Source: Tridacna crocea (Eukaryota > Mollusca > Bivalvia > Cardiida > Cardiidae). From it: a DNA stretch of 64,000 nucleotides. This document shows positions 31,557 to 41,889 of the stretch, piece by piece. How positions within the stretch are numbered: the first letter of the stretch is position 1; every line of letters starts with the position of its first letter. The notes under the pieces were generated by a model. The model worked only from the letters and a program-made list of their open reading frames with translations. It was not told the origin of the DNA and searched no databases. Location: contig OX031069.1 in assembly GCA_943736015.1 (NCBI GenBank), forward strand, positions 18,977,235-19,041,234, written 5' to 3'. The position numbers were made by a program, and so were the translations under genes.

Positions 31557-32097
31557 AGTTATGTCTAGTTGCCCCTATCAGAGTCGGTCCTGCAACACAA
31601 TTTATATAAATACAGCCAGCTCTTGTAACATTCTTCTTAGATTAAGGATCAAGATGAATAAGAATGTAATGCATGAATATTCGCGAAAGCAATGAAAGCG
31701 TGAATAAATGGAAAAGCGTTGTTTCAAAAGGCTAAAAATTGATCATTTTAATTTGTGATTTCCAAAGGTTAGTTATGGCGTGTATACGTGCAGATTTACG
31801 TGGGAACCAACAACGACCTTTTATATTATGTCCCCTCGATGGTATCATTTAGTTCTCATCATTTCTATTTTGCATATCATAGGGTCAAAATGTTTCCTTG
31901 AATAAGTTATCTCCATTCTCTGGGTAGGACTTTGGGAAAGAAGATTTTCTTTTAACAAAAAAAAAAAAGGGTGTGTGTGTGGCGACATATATTTTTCTGT
32001 CCATGCTGTTTGTATGTCAGAATTTTTCCTTATTTAGGCTAGACAGTTACAGTTTGTCCAATGCCTTAGATAATGACTCGTCCAAAATTGCATGTCG
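31557..32097. other. No gene seen
   Basis: AT-rich, no supported feature. Confidence 0.4.
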
Positions 32098-32171
32098 TCG
32101 GATTACCTCAAAAACCTCGTAACTACAGCTTGAAACAAGCGGTAGTTACGAGTTTTTTTAAGTAAATCGAC
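32098..32171. mobile_element. Family F hairpin, copy 2
   Basis: AACCTCGTAACTACAGCTTG / CAAGCGGTAGTTACGAG, then TAAGTAAATCGAC. Confidence 0.75.
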
Positions 32172-32657
32172 TAAATGTCTGGTGAAAGAAAATAATATAT
32201 ATCATTAGGAATATCTCTCAGCGGAACAGGAAAAAGAATATTGTTTATATAAATAGAGGCTGATCTGCAGTCTATACTTACTTATAACACTTGAGATTCT
32301 ACTGAACAAAATTCTAGTCTAGAGTTTTTGTGTTTGATAGGGAGAACTATTTGATTGAGTCTGGTAATTTGATAAAATAATGCACAGCTAAGCTCTGAAG
32401 TCCAAAGTGCGGCTAAAGTTTTTTTTCAATTCATTTTTCTTCCAACGATCTATATTTGGACTGAGTGTACCATAACATGATTATATTATACATGTATTTC
32501 ATGTGTCTATTTTAAGAATGTTATGGGTAAAGAAATGTAATTTAAGCTGGGGGAATATTTTCTTCCTGACGAAAATCTGGAACTACTTTTTTATTCTACC
32601 TGAGATTACTAGTTTTTAAGTGGCATTCGTTGACAAAATAATCAGAGGAAATATATA

Positions 32658-32921
32658 CAGTCAGACATAAGTTATGCATCACCAAAACAAATTTAGTCAT
32701 ATTTTTTAAATAGATAACCTTTTATTAATTTTGGTATATTTTCAAGCTATGCACGGACCCACTAGACACGTAACATGTTGCTTTATGAGCCAAGTGAAAG
32801 GATGGCTAGGAGAAAACTTTCCGAAGCCCAGAAATAACAGATTGTGGGCATGTGTAATGCTGGTCTAAGCACATAGGCTATTGCTTGTCAGTTTTGGTGA
32901 TGCTTAACTTATGTCTAACTG
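32658..32921 (+). mobile_element. Tc1/mariner element, internally deleted (264 bp)
   Basis: Terminal inverted repeats of about 30 bp: CAGTCAGACATAAGTTATGC ATCACC at left against GGTGAT GCTTAACTTATGTCTAACTG at right. A TA dinucleotide flanks each side (32656-32657, 32922-32923), the target duplication of this superfamily. Only the first part of a transposase gene remains inside. Confidence 0.85.
32802..32885 (+). pseudogene. Tc1/mariner transposase N-terminus, broken
   Basis: From ATG 32802 the frame reads MARRKLSEAQK, stop, QIVGMCNAGLST, stop, AIA. This is the pattern of the first helix-turn-helix in Tc1-type transposases, which binds the inverted repeats. Two in-frame stops, and the whole catalytic DDE region is missing, so it is not functional. 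It lies in the right place, just inside the left inverted repeat. Confidence 0.7.
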
Positions 32922-32924
32922 TAT

Positions 32925-33095
32925 ATAATTTGTTTCATCAGCTTGTGGTTAATATGGGGAAACATTTGCATCAAAAGGGAAAGGTTCGCGAAAATAACTC
33001 GTGCCTTACGACACTCGTTATTTTCACATACCTTTCCCTTTTTTAGCAAATATTTCTCCATATTAACCACAAGCTGATGAAATAAACTCTATATT
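32925..33095. mobile_element. Large hairpin I (about 165 bp)
   Basis: Arms TTTCATCAGCTTGTGGTTAA / TTAACCACAAGCTGATGAAA. Pairing continues through AATATGG, AAAGGGAAAGGT and AAAATAACGAG-type blocks to a short loop near 33010. It abuts the Tc1/mariner remnant. Confidence 0.75.
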
Positions 33096-33099
33096 GTCA

Positions 33100-33504
33100 T
33101 CTTCATCATAAGTTGAATTCTTTTCAAAGGTACGATATAAATCACCTGCATCTTAATGTCACCCACAATGTTACTGTTGCCACAATTGGGACTTTTAAAA
33201 GATAAGGAAGCTATTCTGTGGAAATATAATACAAAATTACAATTTATACGACTTCATTATTTAATTTCTAACTGAATATTTGATGATGTGAAGAGTTTAA
33301 GAACCTCTTTTACCTTGGGCATTATCGGATCAAGTGGATAATTTGAATCAAATTGACACGATTACAGAACAGTTACAAGTATGGCGACTGTTTTGAAACA
33401 AAAGTAAGACAATAGAAATTCCGCCAGAACTATAGTTCGACAGGAAACACCAATCGTTCGGGAAAAGTACTAGAAGAAACGTTTTCTTTGTGAGCATGAT
33501 GGCT
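33100..33504. other. No gene seen
   Basis: AT-rich, no supported feature. Confidence 0.4.
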
Positions 33505-33733
33505 TTAACTCATTTCCAAACGCCAAAATTTTAGGTTTGTCCATATCGAAAGCATTTGAAGACTACAACATGACAATGACTGAAAATTCGAAATTTGTCT
33601 TGTGAAGGGTAGAAAACATTGTGGGAAAAGGAGAAAATGCTGGTAACCAGCATTTTCTCCTTTTCCCGCAATATTTTCTAAAGGCTTCTTTCTCAGGGTC
33701 GTCAAAAGTAGGGATTAGGTGGTAATGGGTTAA
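33505..33733 (+). mobile_element. TTAA-A palindromic MITE (33.6 kb)
   Basis: TTAACTCATTTCCAAACG at left, GGTGGTAATGGGTTAA at right. Full hairpin; one arm has CCCGCAATATTTTC against GAAAACATTGTGGG. Confidence 0.85.
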
Positions 33734-33889
33734 AGCAGAAGAAAATGGTTGTTTCAAATTTTAAAAAGACGCAACTAAATAAGCCCATGGTCTCCAAGAG
33801 GGTTTTATTGCAACTCGGGTGATGCATTATACAAAGTCGTCAGTCACATTGTTATGGATCCATAAACCACATTTTGATTAAGAACCTTA

Positions 33890-34235
33890 CGGTAGAATGT
33901 CCTTAAACATGCAGAAAATTGACAAGTAGCAAAAACTATAGACGCATGTCAGCTAGACTGGTGTCAGTTCGTTAAATAGAGCCTTCTTATTAAAACAAAA
34001 TCATCAAGTAAAATTGCAAAATGAAAACGCTGTGTTCTCAATAATCTCATGTCTGATTTCTGTATTTCAGAAGAAGGGCAAATAACAACACATATTTCTG
34101 TGACTTCTCTGTAGAAGTGTACTGTGTTTATTAGAATGACTTAAATGCAGGACCTGAATGCCAGGCTACATGTCAGCCTGCGTGGATTCCGCAGGCTGAC
34201 ATGGGTCTATACTGTTTGCGAATGCATTAAAATCC
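33890..34235 (+). mobile_element. C2 element apparently interrupted by repeat K
   Basis: C2-type left part GCAAAAACTATAGACGCATG TCAGC ends at about 33952. The intact hairpin CATGTCAGCCTGCG / CGCAGGCTGACATG with ATACTGTTTGCG follows at 34168-34222. Repeat K lies between. The left hairpin arm is duplicated in part, so the exact event is uncertain. Confidence 0.45.
33954..34150 (+). repeat. Dispersed repeat K, copy 2
   Basis: Aligns with 14545-14745, including TCTGTATTTCAGAAGAAGGG and the following ATTAGAATGACTTAAATGCA. About 85 percent identical by eye. Confidence 0.55.
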
Positions 34236-35139
34236 CATTCCCAGAGCCTGATTCACACCATGATAAGGCGTCTTTATTACTGTGACATTCCTTGACTGCC
34301 AAAAATCTATACTGACAGATAAAAAAAATAGTAGGAAAAGAGAAAGACAAGAAAAAAAAAAAACCTTGCTGATTTATGCAATAAAACAGAAATCCCCACG
34401 GAGGGCCCCGTTAGCGATCTGTAGGATTATATACTACGATCAAAATTGTTATATTTACCGGAATTAGGTCATCATTTATCTACATCTCTAAAAACAATTT
34501 ATCGTGGACATACAAATGAAATAAACACAAGTTAATGACCACTGCCTGTTTGTTTTTCATTGACTAATTACATCCTGAGGACGATATTGTGATCTGAATA
34601 TAAATCGTCCGTTATAGCAACTGATGCTTACCTTAACGATGATTTTATTGTTGTTTATTGTATTTCATTATTCAATTTACTAATTTAGTTACTTGACCTC
34701 CCAACTATATACGAGTAAGCTAAACTTTTCTCTATAGCTAATTCTAAGGGGATATCCATCTGTGAGTTCGTGACGTGCATTGATTTGTTTAAAAATTACT
34801 CCGCCAGGCAATCAAAACCGAGTACCCACCTTTTCAACAAATTTCTGCGTTTGTGCAATTTGTGTTTGATAGGTTGAAGACAGTACAAGGTGCTGATGTA
34901 ATGTTTTTATAATGATGGACTGACCAATCAAATTTTGTATAGTAATTTGTACTTGATGATCTCTAAGTCATTTGTCAGCTATTTCATAAAAAAGGAAAAA
35001 CATCATGTAATTGCTCCTGTATCTAGAAGTATTGTTCTTGCTGTTGCAAGGTGGGGAATACCTTGATCTTTGCCACGATGCACTGTGCAGATTTAACTCT
35101 ATACCGTTCCATCATTTTCTTCTATTTCCACAGTCTTTC
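34236..35139. other. No gene seen
   Basis: AT-rich with A-runs near 34350. No supported feature. Confidence 0.4.
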
Positions 35140-35252
35140 GAATTTGTCAACTATGAATTTCAGTTGTTGAGTCTTTTCTATTATGTCGTCTTCGACAGCT
35201 TTCAATTCGGATAAGTCAAAATGTTGCTGTTTGGCCAAGAGCTAACGGTGGG
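35140..35252 (-). mobile_element. TTAA-A right-half fragment (35.2 kb)
   Basis: TTATGTCGTCTTCGACAGC, TTTCAATTCGGATAAGTC and TGCTGTTTGGCCAAGAGCTAA. Confidence 0.5.
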
Positions 35253-35542
35253 AGTTTCAAGATATGCTACAAACTAAATATGCTTTTTGCCTTTTGCTCT
35301 TAATATTATCGATTGATCCCGGCATCATAATCAAGAAAACTCGTACACCTGGATTACCATTTTGATGATAATGATACAGAAAAAAAAAAGATCCACGATT
35401 TCTGCATCCACTTTGTCATATGATATCATCATATCATATCAATCATATTAATATGATTTCAAGGGATGACGAACGAAACTTAAAGGTTATCACAAGGTTT
35501 TACATAATAGTGTGAGTGTTTATGACACCATGAGGTATCATT

Positions 35543-35608
35543 TAATCCTGCAGAACTGAACATCTAATTGGCTAATCCTGTAGAACTGGACATCAAATTG
35601 GCTGGGCA
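35543..35608 (+). repeat. Two-copy direct repeat of about 33 bp
   Basis: CCTGCAGAACTGAACATCTA then ATTGGCTAAT, repeated as CCTGTAGAACTGGACATCAA then ATTGGCTGGG. Confidence 0.7.
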
Positions 35609-35734
35609 GTCTAACGTCTAGACCACCCGGAGGACAAGCTTTGAAATTTGATAAAGAACTGAAGATGGTTGGTAAACCAAGTACCTGAAGTTTAGCAATC
35701 GTCACAGACCATTTTGTAAACCGGATTGCTAGTT

Positions 35735-35900
35735 GTACTGTGATTGAATAGTGTTTTACGCCGCTTCCGACATCATTTCAGTCATATCATGTAGACAGCG
35801 TACTTATTTACGCATGTCTTGAGTTTTACCAGTGCAAGGCTGAAGTTTTGGAGTGTCTTAGCCAAGGACTCTCTCATCAAAATCCAAGTCAAGAGCAAAC
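35735..35900 (-). mobile_element. SINE-M, diverged copy
   Basis: ATTGAATAGTGTTTTACGCC, ACATCATTTCAGTCATATCA and TTTTACCAGT match the minus-oriented SINE at 40436-40770. The tRNA head is not recognisable. Confidence 0.55.
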
Positions 35901-36179
35901 CCAAGGATTGCATATTACGAATCCCTAAACGACTTCACTGAACCATTCTAGATAGACATAGAGAACATAGCACACGTGCTAGATATACAGATAGAACTGC
36001 ATTTAGAACGGTTGGTGAAAGCGACTCATGAGGTTTAAATATCGTCACAGTAAAGGTTTCTCTGTGTCAATAATGTCGCTATAAATGTCCCCGAGCGAAC
36101 CGTTTATTTGATTACTGATGACCAGGGAGAGAAAACATTGTTATAGTGGCCGTGGAGAGGCAGTCCTTGGCATTCACCC

Positions 36180-36395
36180 GTTCCCGAAGGACAAATTTAT
36201 AGATTCTACTAAATCGAAGGTAACTATAGACAGCAAATATTGGAACAAAAGAGCTGAGGTTCTCTGACAGAGTTGAAAATATTGTGGGAAAAGGAGAAAT
36301 TGCTTGTTACAAGCAATTTCTCCTTTTTCCACAATATTTTCAAAAGATTTGTCCACAGGCATGTTAAGAATTGTGATTATTTGTAAAAGCGTTCT
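36180..36395 (+). mobile_element. TTAA-A MITE, variant hairpin (36.3 kb)
   Basis: Hairpin AAATTGCTTGTTACAAGC AATTT with arms ATATTGTGGGAAAAGG / CCTTTTTCCACAATAT. The left part is diverged. Right part CAAAAGATTTGTCC, ATTTGTAAAAGCG. Confidence 0.65.
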
Positions 36396-36515
36396 TGAAC
36401 GCCTTTGCCGATTCAGATAAAATTGATTTACAGCACATTCACAGTCGAATAACTATCAGCACATCTACAGTCGAATGGCTTTGTTCTGAAAAAAAAAAAA
36501 TGAAAAATGAAAGAC

Positions 36516-36523
36516 AGTGTTGT

Positions 36524-36554
<31 letters not shown>

Positions 36555-36568
36555 GGAAAGAGGGGGGT
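36516..36568 (+). repeat. (TG)n followed by a 19-G run
   Basis: About ten TG units, then 19 consecutive G, AAAGA and six more G. The G run could form a quadruplex. Run length is also where assembly error is likely. Confidence 0.85.
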
Positions 36569-36954
36569 GCATCAGACTGACATCAGACTGACGAATGATG
36601 TGTTTGAATCTCGTAATGAGTAATGTCAACCCTTGAAGCTACCTTCATCAGGGTTTACAGATAGCTATCATCCTGGATAATTGATATCAATGTGGAACTT
36701 GTTTTACTATCATAGCAATAACTAAAAATTGAGAAAGTTTAACTAAGAATTGAGAAAATTGTCCATTCAACGTTATTGTTCTATCAGCTCAATGATTTTC
36801 TTCAGTGTATTCAATAGGTTAATTTTGTATGTTTATACTGTAGAGGTATCCATTTTTTTTTTTTCAGTTATAGAAATCTATGTATTAAGTCAAAAATTAT
36901 TATCTTTTTCATTTGTTTGATTCACTCGAGGGTTAAAAATTCCCGTAAATAATA

Positions 36955-37125
36955 TAACTTCCGTGACGTTGGAAAAAGAAAATTCTAGTATCCAGCATTT
37001 TCTCCTTGTGCAATATTTTTTTCTATTTTATCAGAGAGCTCAAGATTATTTGTATCAGTTTTAAACGTGTCATCTACAGATGTTCTAAATTTGAAAATTT
37101 GTTGATGGAAAAGGGTCAAAAGAAA
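36955..37125 (-). repeat. Old family A remnant (37.0 kb)
   Basis: GAAAATTCTAGTATCCAGC ATTTTCTCC hairpin remnant and TGTCATCTACAGATGTTCTA. Confidence 0.45.
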
Positions 37126-37297
37126 GCAGGGTGATGAGTGAAAGAGCAAAATAAGGTCATGACGCGGACAGAAAACCGATGATATTCAGACTGAGTATAG
37201 ATTTGAGTTCCTTTGTTTATAGATTTTACATGACAACAAATTCTAGACTGATACAGTGTGATGAATCAGGAATCGACCGTGATTTCTCCTCGCCTAC

Positions 37298-37524
37298 TTA
37301 ACCCATTACCATAACAATCCGGATAGTTGAACCTTAAGACAAAGGCAGTTTGAAAACAATGTAGGGAGAGGGGAAAATTCTATTTTCAGCATTTTCTCCC
37401 TTTTCTACAATGTTTTCTCAAGTTTCAAAAGAAAGTTCCACCATTCCAGCCACATTTAATTTATCATATGCAATGCTTTTTTTTAGGGCCAGTGTTAAAA
37501 TATATCCCATGCGGTAAAAGATAA
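37298..37524 (-). mobile_element. TTAA-A palindromic MITE, diverged (37.4 kb)
   Basis: TTAACCCATTACCATAAC at left, GCGGTAAAAGATAA at right. The hairpin reads GAGAGGGGAAAATTC / CAGCATTTTCTCCC, so the arms have partly lost pairing. Confidence 0.7.
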
Positions 37525-37549
37525 TTCTTTACCAAATGAGAAATTTCAG

Positions 37550-37653
37550 AGTCCGTATTCACCAACCATTCATTACAACGTTTTTAGTCTTATTCTTCAG
37601 AATTTCGTCAATGTGAAAGGAACGGAACTTTTGATTGGCTAAACCAAATGGTT
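37550..37653 (+). mobile_element. Family E element, left half
   Basis: GAGTCCGTATTCACCAACC, GTCTTATTCTTCAGAATTTC and GATTGGCTAAACC. The right half is missing. A family A scrap follows at 37720-37785 (GGGTAGAAAAATCG, AAATGCTGGTAACC). Confidence 0.65.
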
Positions 37654-37971
37654 ATGAACGGCTGGTTATAGTTCTTACCCAGATCTGTTAATCGTGACAA
37701 ATCATATGTCACTCAACTTATGGCGTTTGTCTTTGAAAGGGTAGAAAAATCGTAGTACAGGGCTAAATGCTGGTAACCAAAATTTGGCATGAACATACAA
37801 ATACTGTAAAAGATAAATGATTATAGTTTTATAAAATAAAGATGGAATACTAATAGCTTACAAATACAAAACCATCAATAGTTAAAGGCTCAATACGGTC
37901 GCTCCAAGTATTAGTCACTGGTATAAAATAGATTTTGAAAGTACATCAAAAGTTGGTAGGTTGATCTATCT

Positions 37972-38040
37972 TTATTATTATTATTACCATTATTATTATT
38001 GTTATTACTATTATTATTATTGTTGTTGTTGGTGGTGGTG
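37972..38040. repeat. (TTA)n / (TTG)n / (GGT)n trinucleotide array
   Basis: About 23 trinucleotides grading from TTA through TTG to GGT. Confidence 0.9.
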
Positions 38041-38270
38041 TATTCTACATGATTTTAATATTAATTTTCTTGTCAGCGACTCACACTTGGACATAACGTA
38101 CATTAAAAGACTGTCATCTGCACAATAATGTCCATACTAATAAATGGTTTAATCTAAATTCATCATCACCTTATTTACTTTTGGTAGCTTTTAGGGATTT
38201 TAGTGAGAAATACTTGAGAAAGGAAAAAAATATTTTTTTATGCTTTATCCTTTGATATAATGGTATCCTC

Positions 38271-38499
38271 TTAACCCTTTACTCCATATATACTAATTTC
38301 TACGCATTGCCTGTAGGAGCCTTTTGAAAACATTGTGGCAAAAGGTGAAATTGCTCGTGACGAGCAATTTCACCTTTTGTCACAATGTTTTCTACGCTAT
38401 GAAAAGGTGTCATATACACATAAGAAACGGCTTCATCCTTGCTGTTATTTAGGGTCAATTTGAAATACCTTAGAAAAGCCTTATAGGGTAAAGGGTTAA
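38271..38499 (-). mobile_element. TTAA-B palindromic MITE, copy 4
   Basis: TTAACCCTTTACTCC at left, GGTAAAGGGTTAA at right, TTAA at both ends. Long perfect hairpin ATTGTGGCAAAAGGTG ... TCACCTTTTGTCACAAT. Best-preserved B copy. Confidence 0.85.
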
Positions 38500-39299
38500 G
38501 GTAACAAAGGTTACGCTCCAGTATTTGTTAAAGGTTTGTGAGAATGTAACATAATTGATGATACGCATAAATCATGTGAGAATGTATTCAAAATGGTACA
38601 CGTTTGATGACGTCATATCTGGCCTCTATAAAAGAGCCGAAGTTCGATTGTCAAAAACATCCGTCCCGCTTTGCAAACGCTTCAAAATTGTTTCTTTTAA
38701 CTAAAGGTTACGGAACAATTTCTCTACTCTTGCCGGAAAAAAAATATCTACATTTTTTTTCTTTTATTACTGTTTTGCAAGAATTTTTCATTCACGCCTG
38801 AACCACTTGAATCTGTTGAGAATCTGTTGAGATTACCTCGTCGCATCTATAAACGAATATGAAGTAGGTGACTTTAAAATCTTCTTTGTTAAACTGTGGT
38901 CTGTCAAAAGGAACGATGATTAATACATGTAATCATGAGAAAGCATTTAGACAAAAGAAGAAACTCATTTCGTGCAAATTCTTCTTTGTCAGAATGCTCT
39001 CAAGAGTGGTCTGATGTAAGACAAAAATCGCCTGTCTGTAGTTATCTTTTAAATGTACTGCGCATGCGCAGTTCTGCTAACGATCGGACAGATTTTAGTT
39101 TTGACGTAGACGATTTTACCCTGACATGCAATCTGAATAATGCATGAAGGCTATTAAGATCATCAAAGAACGCCGAAGGAAATAGATTAGAACAAATTCT
39201 GAGTCGGTAACTAGGGACATCTTTTTTGCTTGATGGTACCATGTCAAACAAGACATGAACCCTTTAATTGAGCGATTGAAAATGAGTCAAGCTCAGTGA

Positions 39300-39402
39300 A
39301 AAAGGGGGCTTAATGCATCTGCAAACAGTTTCAACACACGTCAGCCTGCTCAATCCGGTCGATTTTCTGCAACTTAAAGGACCGATATAACTTGTATTTC
39401 AG
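39300..39402 (+). mobile_element. C2 element, left part (split by SINE-S)
   Basis: TAATGCATCTGCAAACAG, a decayed hairpin CACGTCAGCCTGCTCAATCC, TTAAAGGACCGATATAAC. It continues at 39720 after the SINE. Confidence 0.65.
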
Positions 39403-39711
39403 TTGACCAGCCGAGATAGCTCAGTAGGTAGAGCGTAGGACTCGTGAACACAATGTTTCGGGTCACTACAGGTTGTGGTTTCGAATCCCCGGCTGGCAAA
39501 CTAAAAATTACTAAAAGTCTTTCGGATGAGACATTAAAACCTAGGTCCCGTGTGACGGTGCTATACGCCGAGCACGTTAAAGAACCAGGCGAAGCTCTCA
39601 GTAGGTTCGTCCTGTATCCTTGCACTATCCCCCGTAACAACTAACTGTCTTCTGGGGGCGTCGCTCAGACGGGCAACCGGTAGCGACGATAGATAAACGG
39701 AAATAACCAAC
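39403..39711 (+). mobile_element. SINE-S, complete, with 8-bp target duplication
   Basis: tRNA-derived head at 39410-39497 with A box TAGCTCAGTAGGTAGAGCG and B box GTTTCGAATCC, the internal RNA polymerase III promoter. The body has a conserved core TCTTTCGGATGAGACATTA, GGTCCCGTGT and GCACGTTAAAGAACC, then GGGGGCGTCGC and a short tail ATAAACGGAAATAACC. TATTTCAG is repeated exactly at 39395-39402 and 39712-39719. No coding capacity; it needs a partner LINE for movement. The intervening and irregular anticodon region shows that it is not a tRNA gene. Confidence 0.85.
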
Positions 39712-39719
39712 TATTTCAG

Positions 39720-39835
39720 TAGATTGTCGTACAAAAAGGATTTTACGGATATTTGATTATGTAATCACTTGTTTGATGCAACACACTACGGAGATTCATT
39801 GAGCTCCCTTTTGACAGAGCATGGCACCAATATAC
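39720..39835 (+). mobile_element. C2 element, right part (split by SINE-S)
   Basis: ATGTAATCACTTGTTTGAT, GGAGATTCATTGAGC and AGAGCATGGCACC continue the C2 sequence interrupted at 39402. Confidence 0.6.
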
Positions 39836-39876
39836 CCACAACCCACTGACTAGTGCAGTAGCTAAAAGGGACATAT

Positions 39877-39951
39877 CGGGGTTTACTTCAAAAACCTCAT
39901 AACTACAGCTTGAAACAAGCTGTAGTTACGAGGTTTTTCAAGTAAACCGAC
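39877..39951. mobile_element. Family F hairpin, copy 3
   Basis: GTTTACTTCAAAAACCTC with AACTACAGCTTG / CAAGCTGTAGTTACGAGG, then AAGTAAACCGACG. Best-preserved copy. Confidence 0.8.
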
Positions 39952-40132
39952 GATATGTCATAGATAGATCTGTCATAGGGAAAGAAAACTAAGTTTTGAT
40001 GATTTTGCTTATTATTTTTCTTTTTCTAATCTAAACAATTGCAGTAAAAGTAGGGGTTAGCTTGTGAAATGGAACTGTTTCTTTTGCTTCTTGCATGTCT
40101 GCTAGAGTTTTCAACGCTGGATTGGGGTGATC

Positions 40133-40355
40133 CATCACTACACAATCCCTACTGTTGACGACTCTCAGAAAGAAGCCTTTAGAAAACATTGTGGGAAAAG
40201 GAGAAAATGCTGGTAACCAGCATTTTCTCCTTTTCCCGCAATGGTTTCTGCTCTTCACAAGACATATTTCAAATTTTATGTCACTTTTAATTTGTCGTCT
40301 GCAAATGCTTTCGATTTGGACAAGCCTAAAATATCGTCGTTTGGTAATGAGTTAA
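40133..40355 (-). mobile_element. TTAA-A palindromic MITE (40.2 kb)
   Basis: Left end altered (CCATCACTACACAATCCC), right GGTAATGAGTTAA. Hairpin ATGCTGGTAACCAGCAT with full arms. Confidence 0.8.
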
Positions 40356-40435
40356 GGTTGGAGAAGCGGATATATAAATCATATAAGAGCATTTGCTTCA
40401 CAATAGATGTAGACAAAATGTTCAAATACAAAAGA

Positions 40436-40770
40436 CTGATTGATTGATTAATTGTATGGTGTTTAACGCCGTTTTTAACATTACTTCAGTTATATCGCAG
40501 CGGCAAGTGCACCTATCCATGCGTTCCTGTAGTTTCTTTTACCAGTACTTCGCACAATTTTCTTTTCAAGCTACTGGCTGCTTTCTCACTTGATCGTCGT
40601 CGAAACAATGGTCAGTAGTGGGAGAGGTATGAATCCTGTCGCAGTGACTATCATCAATCCTCGGATCGAGACTTGCCGAGCCTGGGTCGGAGCCAGGGGT
40701 AGTAGCCAGGAATCGAACCCCGGACCCCGTGTTCACGCTACAGACTGAGCTATCGGGGCTCGGCCCAAAG
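40436..40770 (-). mobile_element. SINE-M, complete, with 8-bp target duplication
   Basis: Minus-strand head at 40770-40680 with A box TAGCTCAGTCTGTAGCG and perfect B box GGTTCGATTCC. The body runs down to AACGGCGTTAAACACCAT and an (AATC/AATT)n tail ending at 40436. ACAAAAGA is repeated exactly at 40428-40435 and 40771-40778. Same family as copies at 620, 16672, 35735 and 54183. The 77-codon minus frame inside it is a shadow. Confidence 0.85.
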
Positions 40771-41059
40771 ACAAAAGAAGAATAAACTGAAGCCTCCAAT
40801 ATTCAAACACGCAATAATTCAATATAAGATAATTGTTTCTCTCAGTTCTTGTACATACAACTTGTACAGGAAAACTTGAGGTGTTACTCACGAATATAGA
40901 TATAACTAGGGAAAATGTGTATTTTGAAGAATCTGACAGAGGGAATTATGGGTATGAGTAAGGCGCTGCACAGCGTCCAAGCCCTGTATCGCTGAAACTA
41001 ACCAAAATTTATGAATTGAGTGACAAACGATAGACAAATTCATATTGAATAGATATTCA

Positions 41060-41132
41060 AAGCATTGCAGACGACAAGTTAAATAAACGGATTTATCTCT
41101 GAGTTCCTTCAAAAGGCCTTCTTTCAAGGTTC
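41060..41132 (+). repeat. Family A scrap (41.1 kb)
   Basis: TTGCAGACGACAAGTTAAAT and TTCAAAAGGCCTTCTTTC are family A blocks, with the whole hairpin deleted. Confidence 0.5.
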
Positions 41133-41344
41133 TTTAACCCTTATCTACCAAATAACTCATTTGAAAATTTCGATTCGTTAGTATAAACTCAAATATTGCT
41201 ATTCTGAAGTTATGTCTCGGGGTATAATATCTTTTTATCGGACAGTATAGATCCAAGATCAGACTGCACGTTCTGTGCAGTCTGATCTTGATCTACAGTG
41301 TCCGCTAATGGACAGTCAGTCTCGCTTAACAGCCTAAGGGTTAA
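41133..41344 (+). mobile_element. TTAA-D hairpin element, copy 2 (complete)
   Basis: TTAACCCTTATCTACC at left and CAGCCTAAGGGTTAA at right give TTAA with CCCTTA/TAAGGG ends. Hairpin ATCCAAGATCAGACTGCAC / GTGCAGTCTGATCTTGAT with outer CGGACAGT. Confidence 0.8.
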
Positions 41345-41669
41345 AACTCGAGTTGGCGTGGTAAACAGTTTGTCTAAAATACAACAGAGAAAATGCTACC
41401 CTGTTTTCTCAAGACCGCTATCGCAAGCTATGTAGTGTCTTGGGAAATTGAACAAATCTGCATATCCACAATAAACTTTGTTTTAGTGAACAAGATTTCA
41501 TTTTAGAATGATTGGCGTTTTGACACTTCTCTTCCTCTTAATTACTGGAAGTTTTACGGAACCTTTTGAAAAATGATATCAGTTTTCGGGGAGAAAAAAG
41601 TGACAGTTCCGCTCAAGATGTGATCTCGGTGTACAATCAAATCCGTGTTAATACCCTTCGCTTGTTCCT

Positions 41670-41882
41670 TTCCCAAACAATCTCTGGTTTTTAAGACCCT
41701 GAAATGGAAGCCTTTTGAAAACATTATGGGAAAAGGAGAAAATGCTGGTAACCGGCATTTCCTCCTATTCCCACAATGTTTTCCACCCTGCTGGATACAA
41801 ATTTCAATTTTTGAGTTATAGTTACTTTGTCATCTGCATGTGCTTTCATTTTGAACCATACCAAATGAAAATTTAGGACCTG
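41670..41882 (-). mobile_element. TTAA-A MITE, first of three (41.8 kb)
   Basis: CCTTTCCCAAACAATC at left, ACCCTGAAATGGAAGCC, hairpin ATGCTGGTAACCGGCAT, right half to ACCATACCAAATG. Ends degraded. Confidence 0.7.
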
Positions 41883-41889
41883 TCTTCAT

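Noticed and set aside
39410-39497. tRNA gene
   Set aside because: A and B boxes are present but the middle does not fold as a tRNA, and the sequence continues into a SINE body with flanking target duplication.
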